A stretch of 64,000 bases of DNA from Acidobacteriota bacterium (lineage in GTDB: Bacteria; Acidobacteriota; Blastocatellia; Pyrinomonadales; Pyrinomonadaceae), in assembly GCA_016718135.1 (NCBI GenBank), contig JADKEF010000017.1:496001-560000 (forward strand), read 5' to 3'. Position numbers and translations under genes: made by a program. Below the pieces are notes generated by a model. That model had not been told where the DNA came from. It worked only from the letters and a program-made list of their open reading frames with translations, and ran no database searches. Shown here piece by piece: positions 55,927 through 64,000 of this stretch (position 1 is the stretch's first letter; every line of letters starts with the position of its first letter).

Positions 55927-58900
55927 TTAGAAATCGTAGCGGAAAGCAAACTGCATCACTCGTGGTGAATTGTCTTGGAAGGTGAACCGACCGAATGCGC
56001 CGGTCGCCGCTGAGCCGGTGTAGCCGAGCGTCCCTACCGACTGTCCGCCGAAGAACGGAGTATTGGTCACATTGAATACGTCCCATCGGAACGTGACCTT
56101 GTGTCCTTCCTTCCATGGCATGTCAAAGGATTTAGCCAACCCGGCATCGATGTTGAACGAATTCGGCATACGGACCGGATTCCGGCTGCCGGTCTCGCCC
56201 GGATGCGGAGTTCGGAACGACGCCCAGGCCTGGTCTGGATTCGAGAACAAGTTCGGCAGCGAACAGCCCGATGTGCATGAGCTTGGTGCGGGCCCCTTGT
56301 TGATCCCGGTCCTGATCGGATTGAGCAACTGGTTGTAGCTACGGATGTTCCAGTTGGTCTGCCAACCGGTCGCATCATAATAGCCGTCAAACGGGAAGCC
56401 GGAATCCCAACGATAGATACCGCTTAGCGACCATCCACCGATCAAGGCATTCACGAACTTGTTCATTCCCTTGCCATATCGTCGGTCACGGCCGATCGGG
56501 ATATCCCAAACTCCGTTGAAATTGACCAGATGACGGGCATCAAAGTCGGAATACGAACGCTGATCGCTGAGTGCGAAGGCATTAAGGACAAACGCTGCAC
56601 CGAAATTACCACTGGTCTGCAATCCCGAGGCTTCGTCCATCGACTTCGAGAACGTGTAGTTGAAATCCCACGTTACGCCAGTCAATCTCTGACGAACCGA
56701 AAGCGTTCCGCCATGATAGTCCGATGTTCCGCGGGTGCTAAACGTATTCAACGCGTCGTACTGGCCTTGGAAGAAATACCGCGTGCCGGTAGCCTGATCC
56801 AGTTGCTGCATCAGGTACGTCCAGTCGCCTGCATTTGGCTGGCCATTGTAGATTGCCTGAGTGTTGTTACAGTTGGGGGCATTCGCGGGACAGCCGAAGA
56901 AGCTACGAAGAGTTCCCGGAGCCCACATGTTGTCAAAGAAAGGGATCGACGCAACGTTTGCCCCGGCGACACGGTTCTGAAGTTGGATGTCCAGGATCGT
57001 CGCCGCTTCGTTGTAAGACATCTTCGACAGTGGGTCGCGGATATCTCTTAACATCATAACGTCGCGGCCGATCAGCAGATTGCGGGCCAGTCGAGCGACA
57101 TAAGCCGCATCGATCCAGATGTTACCCGGAAGGCGTCGGCCATAGCTCAAGTTCCACGAATAGTTGACCGGCGAAACGAGATTCTGATCGAGCGACGTCT
57201 CGATCTTACCGGCTCCCGGATTAGTGACGGGGGCAGTCTGTGGGAACGAAAGACTGGTCGGGACAGTAATATTCGGCAGATTGCGGATACTCATCGACGG
57301 ACCGGTGTATTGCGGTGCCGGATTTGTCGTAATGTTGTACGTGTTTACGTTGATAGTTGCCGAAGAAGCGAAGCCCAACGTATTAGTGCCATCCCAGTTG
57401 GTGGCAAGCTGCTGTCCAAAATAGTCGTTGGTGATCGAGAAACCGGCGCAGAAGACCGATTCGGTTTCCTTTCCAAACATCCTTCCCAGAAAACCGGATT
57501 CAAATTCCGGCGACCACGCGATCGAAAGGCGGGGCTGGAAGTTATCCTTATCCAGAGGATAGATGCTATCGAGGCCATTGGCCTTACCGGCCTTTCGGAC
57601 CGATACGGTCTCGCGGTAGTTAATGCCGCGGTTCATGGCTTCTATAGTCCTTTCCAGATAGGTGGAAAGATTGATGCTCGGAACGGTCTCGTAACCCTGA
57701 GTCTCCGTCACCGGCATGCTAAGACCGTATCTAAGTCCCGCGGTGATCGTCAGATTGGATCGAGCTTTCCAAGTATCCTGAACGTAGAAGTCGTACTCAT
57801 CCGTCTTGAACTCACGGACGATACCGGTGTTCGGAGCCAGAAGACGTCCTTCGGTGTCAAAATTGAAATTGGCTCCGTATCCATTCAGTCTGCCCAGGAG
57901 AGCTACGAGAGCACCCTGAGTCGCAACATCCCAGGACGAAGCGACCGATCGGGTCGAGCCGGTCTGAGCAGTGATGTACTGATTGATGACTGTTCTGGCT
58001 ACGTTGCTCTGGTAGGCACTCGGATTAGTGGTACCGTTGTCGAACGAACGCGCGAAGTTCAAACGCGTGTTCGTAATAAAACGCATGTTGGTACCGAACT
58101 GGATCGAGTGATTGCCCTTGATCCAGGTGAAATCATCGGTCAGATTCGTCGTCGGATTTGTGCGGCTGAAACCGCGTGCGAAATTACTAGGCTGATAGAT
58201 GTATCGGAAGGTGATCGCCGGGTCATTGGAGTCACCCTGATTTGTAAACGCAATACGCGATAGGCCATAGCTGAATCGATTCGTCATGTTGTTCTTGACG
58301 AGCCAGGTATATGTCGCCGCAAAGCCCAACGGATGGCTCCAGGTGTTCGTCGGCGGTGTATCCGGGAAATACTGGGCACCTCCAGTCACATCTTGCTGGT
58401 AGTTGCCTCTAAACGAGATCTGATGCCTCTGATCACGTGTTACCGATAGGTCAAAGCGGGCCGTATGAGCATTTTGCTCGACCGGCGTCGAAGCGTTGAA
58501 ACGGAATCCACCGGTGTTGCGACCGTCGCCAACTGTGTTGTCATTGGCTTGATACCGCGCCGCGACAGATGCAAAAAGTGGAGCGATGAGCGGATTAACG
58601 TCGACCACCGGACCAGCTGCCGCACCGCCGGTTAGCGTAAATGTGTTGATCTGGGCAGTGCTGATCGTCCACGATTGGCCCGTGTTATCAACGAACTGGA
58701 TGTTACCCTGCCCAAGGCTCGCTCTCGGCACAGTCCTTGTAACAGAGGTTCCGCTCGCCTGCCTCATTCCTTCGTAGTTGTAGAAGAAGAAGAAGCGGTC
58801 TTTGATGATCGGCCCACCGAGTCTTCCACCAAAAAGATTCCTGATCAGTTTCGGTCGCGGAATTCTCTCATCGCCAGCTTTTGCGAGTCCGTTAATGACG

Positions 58901-59724
58901 GCGGTATCGGATGCAACATAATTACCGGCCGCATTATTGAAAAAGTCGTTTGCAGTGGTGGCTGTATTCCGATGATATTCGTAGAGTGCTCCATGAAAAT
59001 CATTTGATCCGCTCTTGGTGATGAGCGAGATCTGTGCACCAGACGAACGGCCCTTACTTGCGTCCGGATTTGACGTGGTGACACGAAATTCATCGACCGA
59101 ATCCGGATTTACACGTAATACGGATTCAAAAGCTCCGGCATTCTGTTGGTTATTTACGTCGACACCGTCAAGCGTAATATTCGCCTGATCAGCACGTCCG
59201 CCAACCACAGAACCGTCCGGCGTGACACCGGCCTGGAGACTTAGAAGGTTTGTAACGTTACGGCCTTGAAGAGGCAGCGAAAGGATCTGGCGCGAAACAA
59301 AGTTGTTTCCGAGGCTGGCATCCTGTGTGTTAACGATACTCTCAAGCCCAGCGGCATCGACATTGACCGTCTCCGACACTTGGCCGACCTCAAGTTTGAC
59401 GTTTATCTCGGTCGAGATGTCAGTCAGCGCCTGAAAATTCGATACGCTGGCCTTCTTGAAGCCCGCCATCTCTACGTCGATCCGGTAAACACCTGTCTGT
59501 ACCGACGGGAAAAGATAGACACCGTTATCGTTAGTGGTTCCCGTTCGCGTAGAACCGGAATTGTTCAAAAGTTTCACTGTCGCCCCAGCAACCGCGTTTC
59601 CCTGTTGATCGGTGACGGTTCCGGTAATACTCGCCGTTCCAACCTGTGCGATGGCCGCCGCAGCTCCGAGTGCGGTTAGCAACGCAAGAGTCAGAAGCCT
59701 GACGACCCATTTACTTGCCTTCAT
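55927..59724 (-). CDS. Oar-like TonB-dependent receptor with carboxypeptidase regulatory domain
   Basis: The 1265-residue outer-membrane protein starts with a signal peptide (1-27), a CarboxypepD_reg-like domain (28-115, GTVTDQQGNAVAGATVKLLN), a plug (about 120-250, QDASLGNNFVSRQILSLPLQGRN) and a long beta-barrel ending VMQFAFRYDF with the terminal Phe. It matches the Oar/Acidobacterial receptor group for sugars or peptides. A GGAGG site (59734-59738) sets the start. It would be energised by the TonB proteins at 11-13 kb. Confidence 0.95.
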   Translation of the reverse strand: MKASKWVVRLLTLALLTALGAAAAIAQVGTASITGTVTDQQGNAVAGATVKLLNNSGSTRTGTTNDNGVYLFPSVQTGVYRIDVEMAGFKKASVSNFQALTDISTEINVKLEVGQVSETVNVDAAGLESIVNTQDASLGNNFVSRQILSLPLQGRNVTNLLSLQAGVTPDGSVVGGRADQANITLDGVDVNNQQNAGAFESVLRVNPDSVDEFRVTTSNPDASKGRSSGAQISLITKSGSNDFHGALYEYHRNTATTANDFFNNAAGNYVASDTAVINGLAKAGDERIPRPKLIRNLFGGRLGGPIIKDRFFFFYNYEGMRQASGTSVTRTVPRASLGQGNIQFVDNTGQSWTISTAQINTFTLTGGAAAGPVVDVNPLIAPLFASVAARYQANDNTVGDGRNTGGFRFNASTPVEQNAHTARFDLSVTRDQRHQISFRGNYQQDVTGGAQYFPDTPPTNTWSHPLGFAATYTWLVKNNMTNRFSYGLSRIAFTNQGDSNDPAITFRYIYQPSNFARGFSRTNPTTNLTDDFTWIKGNHSIQFGTNMRFITNTRLNFARSFDNGTTNPSAYQSNVARTVINQYITAQTGSTRSVASSWDVATQGALVALLGRLNGYGANFNFDTEGRLLAPNTGIVREFKTDEYDFYVQDTWKARSNLTITAGLRYGLSMPVTETQGYETVPSINLSTYLERTIEAMNRGINYRETVSVRKAGKANGLDSIYPLDKDNFQPRLSIAWSPEFESGFLGRMFGKETESVFCAGFSITNDYFGQQLATNWDGTNTLGFASSATINVNTYNITTNPAPQYTGPSMSIRNLPNITVPTSLSFPQTAPVTNPGAGKIETSLDQNLVSPVNYSWNLSYGRRLPGNIWIDAAYVARLARNLLIGRDVMMLRDIRDPLSKMSYNEAATILDIQLQNRVAGANVASIPFFDNMWAPGTLRSFFGCPANAPNCNNTQAIYNGQPNAGDWTYLMQQLDQATGTRYFFQGQYDALNTFSTRGTSDYHGGTLSVRQRLTGVTWDFNYTFSKSMDEASGLQTSGNFGAAFVLNAFALSDQRSYSDFDARHLVNFNGVWDIPIGRDRRYGKGMNKFVNALIGGWSLSGIYRWDSGFPFDGYYDATGWQTNWNIRSYNQLLNPIRTGINKGPAPSSCTSGCSLPNLFSNPDQAWASFRTPHPGETGSRNPVRMPNSFNIDAGLAKSFDMPWKEGHKVTFRWDVFNVTNTPFFGGQSVGTLGYTGSAATGAFGRFTFQDNSPRVMQFAFRYDF

Positions 59725-60152
59725 GTTTTTTTTCCTCCATCTTTGATGCTACGAAGCCGTTCGGTCCTAAAACCGGCGGCGAAATTGCGATCCCTTGATC
59801 GAGCGGACCTTTAGCCAAGACCAGATCTTGATCGAAATGGCTATGCGGCTGACTCAACGCCGGAATACGAAAACTGATAATTGTGATATTTCTTGTACCA
59901 CAGATTTTGCTTAGGAACAACTTTTCAAGCATCCGCCGTGCCAAACCCCACATCCAACGGGCCTTCTAACTTTTAATGTTCATTTCGTGCGAGATCTTTT
60001 ATCCAAAATGCCCTGTTTACGGACAAATATCTACTTTTCAAGTTCATCGACATATTTCAAAGATGCAGTCGGAAAGAATCCCGCAGTCGTTGGCAGATGG
60101 TAAATATTCCCATCAACCCGAACACGTTGTACTTAAATGGAAAATTCTTCAA
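59725..60152. other. Gene-free leader region of the receptor gene
   Basis: The gap holds the GGAGG ribosome-binding site of the receptor and AT-rich DNA farther upstream. A weak minus-strand promoter candidate (TTGTTC, 17 bases, TACAAG) lies near 59895-59925. Short reading frames inside it have no ribosome-binding site and no protein-like composition. I see nothing else in it. Confidence 0.4.
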
Positions 60153-61079
60153 TTAATTGGATTTGCCTAGTATTGTCTTCACGACCGTCGCCCCCGTACC
60201 GACTGCTGTACTGATGGTTGGAGAAAGGGGATGTGCAACATCGCCGACCGCAAAAACGTTGGCCGCAGAGCTCGCACCAGACGCATCGACGATGACGTAG
60301 CCTGCCCGATCCATTTCGACTATGCCCGACAATAATTCGCTATTCGGCACCACGCCAATACGGACCAGGACGAGGTCAGAAACGACGGCCGAAACCGTGT
60401 GGTCTGAGATATCATGGACCGTAACGCCTCTCACACGATCGTCGCCATTAATCGAAATAGTGCTCTTCCCGGTCATGAATTCGATGTTAGATCTACGAAC
60501 CGCCGCGTTGATGAATTCTTGCCGCGCGGTGAACTGTGCCCGGCGGTGCACGACAACAACCCTTGAAGCCACATCGCTGAGTATGAGTGAGTTCTCTAGA
60601 GCCGCGTCGCCGCCACCAACGACGACTACGGTCTTCCCCTCCGCCTTATGCTTCTCGCCGACACCGGAATTCAACACACCGCGTCCAACAAATTCCTTCT
60701 CTCCCGGAATTCCGAGCGATCGTCGACGAACACCGGTTGCAAAGATCAATGAACCCCATTCGAACGATCGGCCGTCAGACAGGTTCGCAACCTTCCGTTC
60801 TAGATCAATACATTCAACCGCAACACCGAAAGTCGTCTCGATCTTTAGACAGGTAAGATTCGCCACAAACCGTTGCTTCATCTCCTGGCCATTTGCTGTT
60901 TCGACGCCAAGGTAATTCCTGATCGGGTTGTGAATGAGGGAAAGCTGGCCACCAAGCTCGTTCTTGCGTTCAACGATCAAGACGGAAAGCCCGACTTCTG
61001 CACACCAGAGGGCGGCCGACATTCCAGCCGGACCTCCGCCTATGACGACCACATCAAATTTATGAGAATTGATCTCCAT
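60153..61079 (-). CDS. Thioredoxin-reductase-like flavoprotein without the CxxC motif
   Basis: The 308 residues carry the FAD motif VIGGGPAGMSAALWCAE and the NADPH motif VVVVGGGDAALENSLIL, and end with FAVGDVAHPLSPTISTAVGTG. The overall match is to the TrxR/AhpF family, but where TrxR has CxxC after GRGV the sequence reads GVLNSGVGEKHKA, with no redox cysteines. It is more likely a ferredoxin/flavodoxin-NADP reductase or other electron-transfer enzyme. Confidence 0.88.
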   Translation of the reverse strand: MEINSHKFDVVVIGGGPAGMSAALWCAEVGLSVLIVERKNELGGQLSLIHNPIRNYLGVETANGQEMKQRFVANLTCLKIETTFGVAVECIDLERKVANLSDGRSFEWGSLIFATGVRRRSLGIPGEKEFVGRGVLNSGVGEKHKAEGKTVVVVGGGDAALENSLILSDVASRVVVVHRRAQFTARQEFINAAVRRSNIEFMTGKSTISINGDDRVRGVTVHDISDHTVSAVVSDLVLVRIGVVPNSELLSGIVEMDRAGYVIVDASGASSAANVFAVGDVAHPLSPTISTAVGTGATVVKTILGKSN

Positions 61080-61341
61080 AGCGACCCATGATTCTACTTT
61101 TTGTCAGGATTTGCATGACAGTTTTTGTCACAACCTTGGCAAATCGAAAGTCCTTCCAAGGCCATTCTCCCTCAAACACTTGATTTTACCCTTTCATTTT
61201 ATTTAATAGGCATAAATTCGCCAATTTCGGCGGTGTTGTTCTCGTGGCATCGAGATTGCTATTGCGAGGTTGACGGTCATGTGCCCGATAGCCTCTGGCC
61301 CATCTCCTGCCAACAAACCTGCCTGTCTACCTCGCAAATTT

Positions 61342-63828
61342 ATGAGATTAGAATTCGACTCAGCTACCGCTACTCTTCCACATGTCAGTTCGGGAACTTT
61401 CGACGATTTCGGATTTCCCGACGAAAATGGCATCGATGCGCTCCTTAAAAAAGGTGTTGCCGCTGCTCAAGGGGGCGATCGCGATGCCGCCCGAAAGCTT
61501 TTGTCCAGAGCCTCGGCCATCGACCCGCAATGCGAGGACGCATGGATGTGGCTCGCCTCGATCAGCGAGTATCCTGAGGAATTGCTCGCATTTCTTGACC
61601 GTGTACTGAGCATTAATCCCGAAAATTCTCGTGCGGTCGAATGGCGTCAGGCGACCCGTTCGCTGCTTGCCAAGAATTTTGTCCAGCGAGCCGTCGCTGC
61701 TCGCGAACAGGACAACGATGCCCTTGCGGCCCGTTGTGCAGATCAGGCTATCGACTTTGACGATCAGTTCGCACCGGCATGGTTTGTCCGTGCCTCGATG
61801 GCCCAAGAAGACGATCAGAAGCTCGAATTTCTGGGTCGCGTTCTTGAACTAGACCCGGAACACGACAGTGCCAAGAGTGCCGTGGCAGCCATATTCGCCG
61901 CTCGAGCACAGACTGCTTTCGATGGTGCCAGACAGGCCGCGACAGACGGTGACCACGAAAAAGCGATGGAAGTCCTCGATGCATACCTCGAAGACGTTCC
62001 CAATTCGGTGGAAGCCTGGACGCTAAGATCCGAACTCTCTCCAGCCTTCGAACAGAAGTTTGAAGCACTCGAGAAAGCCCTTGAGATCGACCCTGATAAC
62101 GCCGCCACCAAAGAGACTCTTGCAGCCGTGTATGCCGCCCGAGCACAGGCTGCTTTCGAAAATGCTAAACAGGCCGCCGCAGACGGCGATCACGAGAAAG
62201 CGGTGGAAACGCTCGACGCCTATCTCGCTGACGTCCCTGATTCGGTCGAAGCATGGACGCTAAAATCAGAATTCGCTTCCGACGTCGATCAAAAGATCGA
62301 AGCCCTCGAAAAGGCCCTTGAGGCCGACCCGGAAAACTCAGCAACAAAAGCGTCCCTTGCCGCCATCTACGCCGCTCGTTCGCAGGCAGCGTTTGAGGAA
62401 GCTAAACAAACGGCAATGGCCGGTGATCAGGCTAAGGCTCTGGAAATGCTCGATGCTTATCTCGAGGACGTTCCTCACTCGGTCGAGGCATGGCTGCTCA
62501 AATCACACCTTTCATCTAGCGTCGAGCAGAAGATCGAGGCACTCGAGAAAGCACTTGAGTTCGACCCGGAAAATGCCGCCGCCCGCTCGGGCCTGGCCTT
62601 CCTGGCACTGACTTTCGGAGCGACGAAGGAAGCCACGACAACCGCTCCGGCCGTTGAGGCCGCAGTCGCGGATGAGCCACAGGCTGATCCATACGCCGAT
62701 CTTGCGGAATCATTCTCGCCGGAAGAGAGCTTCGCGGCTCAACCAACTGAGGAGTCGGTTGAGGTGGTCGATGAAAACGTCTATCACTTTGCGACACAAG
62801 AGGAAGTTGAAGAAACTCCCGTCGAGACACTTTCCGCCCAAACGGTAGAAGCCGTCGAAGCTGAACAGCCCCGTGCCGTCGAAGAACTCTTCGGCCCGGT
62901 TCATGTTTCGGTAGATGCCGAGAATGAAACTGTCGAGAGCTTTTCGCCCTTCGAAAGCAAAGTTTCAGATGAAATTCCTGCGGAAATGCAGTTCGAAGAG
63001 AACGCCGTCCCGACTGAAGATTACAAGATCCATGACACTTTTGTCGCCGCCGGACCCGATGAAGCCAGTGCCGCACAGCCGAGCGGTGCAACCTGCCCGT
63101 TCTGCGGCTCGTCGAATGAGCCTCAGTCATTCGATTGCTCATCTTGTAATGCTCGCCTCACGCTCTCTGACATCGAAGCATTACTAACCCACCGCGAGGT
63201 CAATCGTGACTTCCTACAAGCCGCAGTTACGCAAATGGAAGCCGAGTGGAACCTGCGTGAGTTCAATGAAACTGAGATGACCGCACTCGGTCTCGGCCAT
63301 CTCAATCTTGGCAATTTCGACGCCGGCCTTAAGTATTTGCAGGAAGCCTCTAGGCTCGACACCAACAATGTCATCCTTGCCGGCCAAGTCAATTCCCTTG
63401 CGATCCGCATGGACGAGATCAGCCGTCAGAATGAGATCAACGAGACCCGACTCACAGGTAAACGCATCCTCGTCGTTGATGACAGCCCGACGGTGCGAAA
63501 GCTTATCTCCGGCAAACTCGAAAAATCCGGCCATGTCGTCGTCTGTGCATCCGACGGTGTCGAGGCTCTCGAACAACTCGAAAACGGCCTTCCCGATCTT
63601 GTGCTGCTAGACATCACAATGCCTCGCATGGACGGCTACGAAGTGTGCAAGCAGATCCGCTCTAATCCGCAGGCAAAAGATCTGCCTGTCGTTATGATCT
63701 CGGGCAAAGACGGCTTCTTTGACAAGGTCCGCGGCCGCATGGCCGGTTCCACCGGCTACGTCACTAAGCCTTTTGGCCCTGAGACCTTGATGAAGGCTCT
63801 TGAAACCTACCTCTTGCCGGAAGCATAG
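61342..63828 (+). CDS. TPR array-zinc ribbon-response regulator protein
   Basis: The protein is about 828 residues. The start chosen is ATG 61342 (MRLEFDSATATLPH); ATG 61270 is possible and has a GAGG site. Residues 30-440 hold TPR units, four of them near-duplicates of about 70 residues (ARAQAAFENAKQAAADGD, EAWTLKSEFAS). An acidic linker follows, then a zinc ribbon (CPFCGSS..CSSC), more TPR, and a C-terminal REC domain (ILVVDDSPTVRKL, LLDITMPRMDGYEV, VVMISGKDG, GYVTKPF). It resembles PilG/PilH-like regulators fused to a scaffold. The partner is unknown. Confidence 0.85.
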   Translation: MRLEFDSATATLPHVSSGTFDDFGFPDENGIDALLKKGVAAAQGGDRDAARKLLSRASAIDPQCEDAWMWLASISEYPEELLAFLDRVLSINPENSRAVEWRQATRSLLAKNFVQRAVAAREQDNDALAARCADQAIDFDDQFAPAWFVRASMAQEDDQKLEFLGRVLELDPEHDSAKSAVAAIFAARAQTAFDGARQAATDGDHEKAMEVLDAYLEDVPNSVEAWTLRSELSPAFEQKFEALEKALEIDPDNAATKETLAAVYAARAQAAFENAKQAAADGDHEKAVETLDAYLADVPDSVEAWTLKSEFASDVDQKIEALEKALEADPENSATKASLAAIYAARSQAAFEEAKQTAMAGDQAKALEMLDAYLEDVPHSVEAWLLKSHLSSSVEQKIEALEKALEFDPENAAARSGLAFLALTFGATKEATTTAPAVEAAVADEPQADPYADLAESFSPEESFAAQPTEESVEVVDENVYHFATQEEVEETPVETLSAQTVEAVEAEQPRAVEELFGPVHVSVDAENETVESFSPFESKVSDEIPAEMQFEENAVPTEDYKIHDTFVAAGPDEASAAQPSGATCPFCGSSNEPQSFDCSSCNARLTLSDIEALLTHREVNRDFLQAAVTQMEAEWNLREFNETEMTALGLGHLNLGNFDAGLKYLQEASRLDTNNVILAGQVNSLAIRMDEISRQNEINETRLTGKRILVVDDSPTVRKLISGKLEKSGHVVVCASDGVEALEQLENGLPDLVLLDITMPRMDGYEVCKQIRSNPQAKDLPVVMISGKDGFFDKVRGRMAGSTGYVTKPFGPETLMKALETYLLPEA

Positions 63829-63867
63829 AACACGAGGGTTTGGCTCCCACCAATCTTGCGGCATTAA

Positions 63868-64000
63868 ATGGATCGCGTTAAATCTTATTTTTCAATTAAA
63901 CACGCTGATCGCGATCTTGCTTCGGTTCGAAGTTCATTGCTGATCATCGCGCAGACCGGCGACGTGGATGACCTTTCAAATCCGCGTCGCGATCTCGCAC
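63868..64000 (+). CDS. Unknown protein, N-terminal part (cut by window edge)
   Basis: A reading frame starting MDRVKSYFSIKHADRDLASV stays open to the edge (44 codons). It is 39 bases downstream of the REC-TPR gene and probably co-transcribed. The family cannot be judged from this length; a signalling partner of the preceding gene is a guess from position. Confidence 0.45.
   Translation, partial: MDRVKSYFSIKHADRDLASVRSSLLIIAQTGDVDDLSNPRRDLA

Noticed and set aside
57310..58263. A plus-strand frame of 317 codons opposite the TonB-dependent receptor
   Set aside because: It is an antisense shadow with no ribosome-binding site or recognisable domain; the receptor on the other strand is unambiguous.
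59976..60170. A plus-strand frame of 64 codons in the receptor leader
   Set aside because: It has no ribosome-binding site, unlikely composition, and overlaps the end of the TrxR-like gene.
1..64000. tRNA or rRNA genes, IS elements, prophage, RAYT transposase
   Set aside because: I scanned the gaps for T-loop-like motifs, transposase motifs and phage genes and found none that hold up.

Overview
The window is bacterial chromosomal DNA of moderate GC. The large Oar-like TonB-dependent receptor with an N-terminal carboxypeptidase-regulatory domain, paired TonB energy transducers, DUF4388/DnaJ/TPR proteins, and a rpmE-DUF1385-prfA block point to the Acidobacteriota, most likely class Blastocatellia (Pyrinomonadaceae-like). 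This is inference; there is no rRNA gene to confirm it. Genes are dense, mostly housekeeping and catabolic. I see no prophage, IS element, CRISPR array, rRNA or tRNA.

Layout. 1-5.2 kb: cytochrome P450 end, a frameshifted secreted protein, DNA glycosylase, DsbA-like protein, glutamine cyclotransferase. 5.2-10.1 kb: purine catabolism (guanine deaminase, xanthine dehydrogenase FeS/FAD and Mo subunits, XdhC chaperone); the FeS/FAD subunit has lost its second 2Fe-2S domain. 10.2-13 kb: VanW-like protein and two tandem TonB paralogues. 13-26 kb: DUF512 radical SAM protein, alanine dehydrogenase, RecQ, aldehyde dehydrogenase, HtrA protease, alcohol dehydrogenase, small unknowns including a PLA2-like secreted protein, and GlyA. 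26-36 kb: LigA, a frameshifted Rieske oxygenase, GNAT, DUF4388-DnaJ-TPR, HD phosphohydrolase, a catalytically dead D12-methyltransferase-like protein, MFS exporter, and a histone-deacetylase-family enzyme. 36-41.5 kb: PepSY protein, enoyl-CoA hydratase, zinc ribbon, cupin, atypical SDR, second deacetylase. 41.6-48 kb: a complete trans-4-hydroxy-L-proline operon (epimerase, three-part dehydrogenase, pyrroline-hydroxycarboxylate deaminase, ketoglutarate semialdehyde dehydrogenase). 48-64 kb: deacetylase, VOC, methyltransferase, L31, DUF1385, RF1, histidine phosphatase, TPR protein, TonB receptor, TrxR-like flavoprotein, TPR-zinc ribbon-REC protein.

The most unusual signal is not a gene. Intergenic gaps repeatedly hold imperfect inverted repeats whose arms are tandem runs of a short word (for example CGCGAAA, ACGCAAAG, CACGAAT, CCAAAG). 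Each element has its own word but the same build. A second set of about 30-bp palindromic units (core GTCAGAACC..GCGGTAGCG) lies inside protein-coding genes and is read through in frame in four different proteins, in at least three reading frames. This resembles the protein-inserted Rickettsia palindromic elements. Similar short words also form the N- or C-termini of several proteins and sit at the site where xanthine dehydrogenase lost a domain. No REP-type transposase is in the window.
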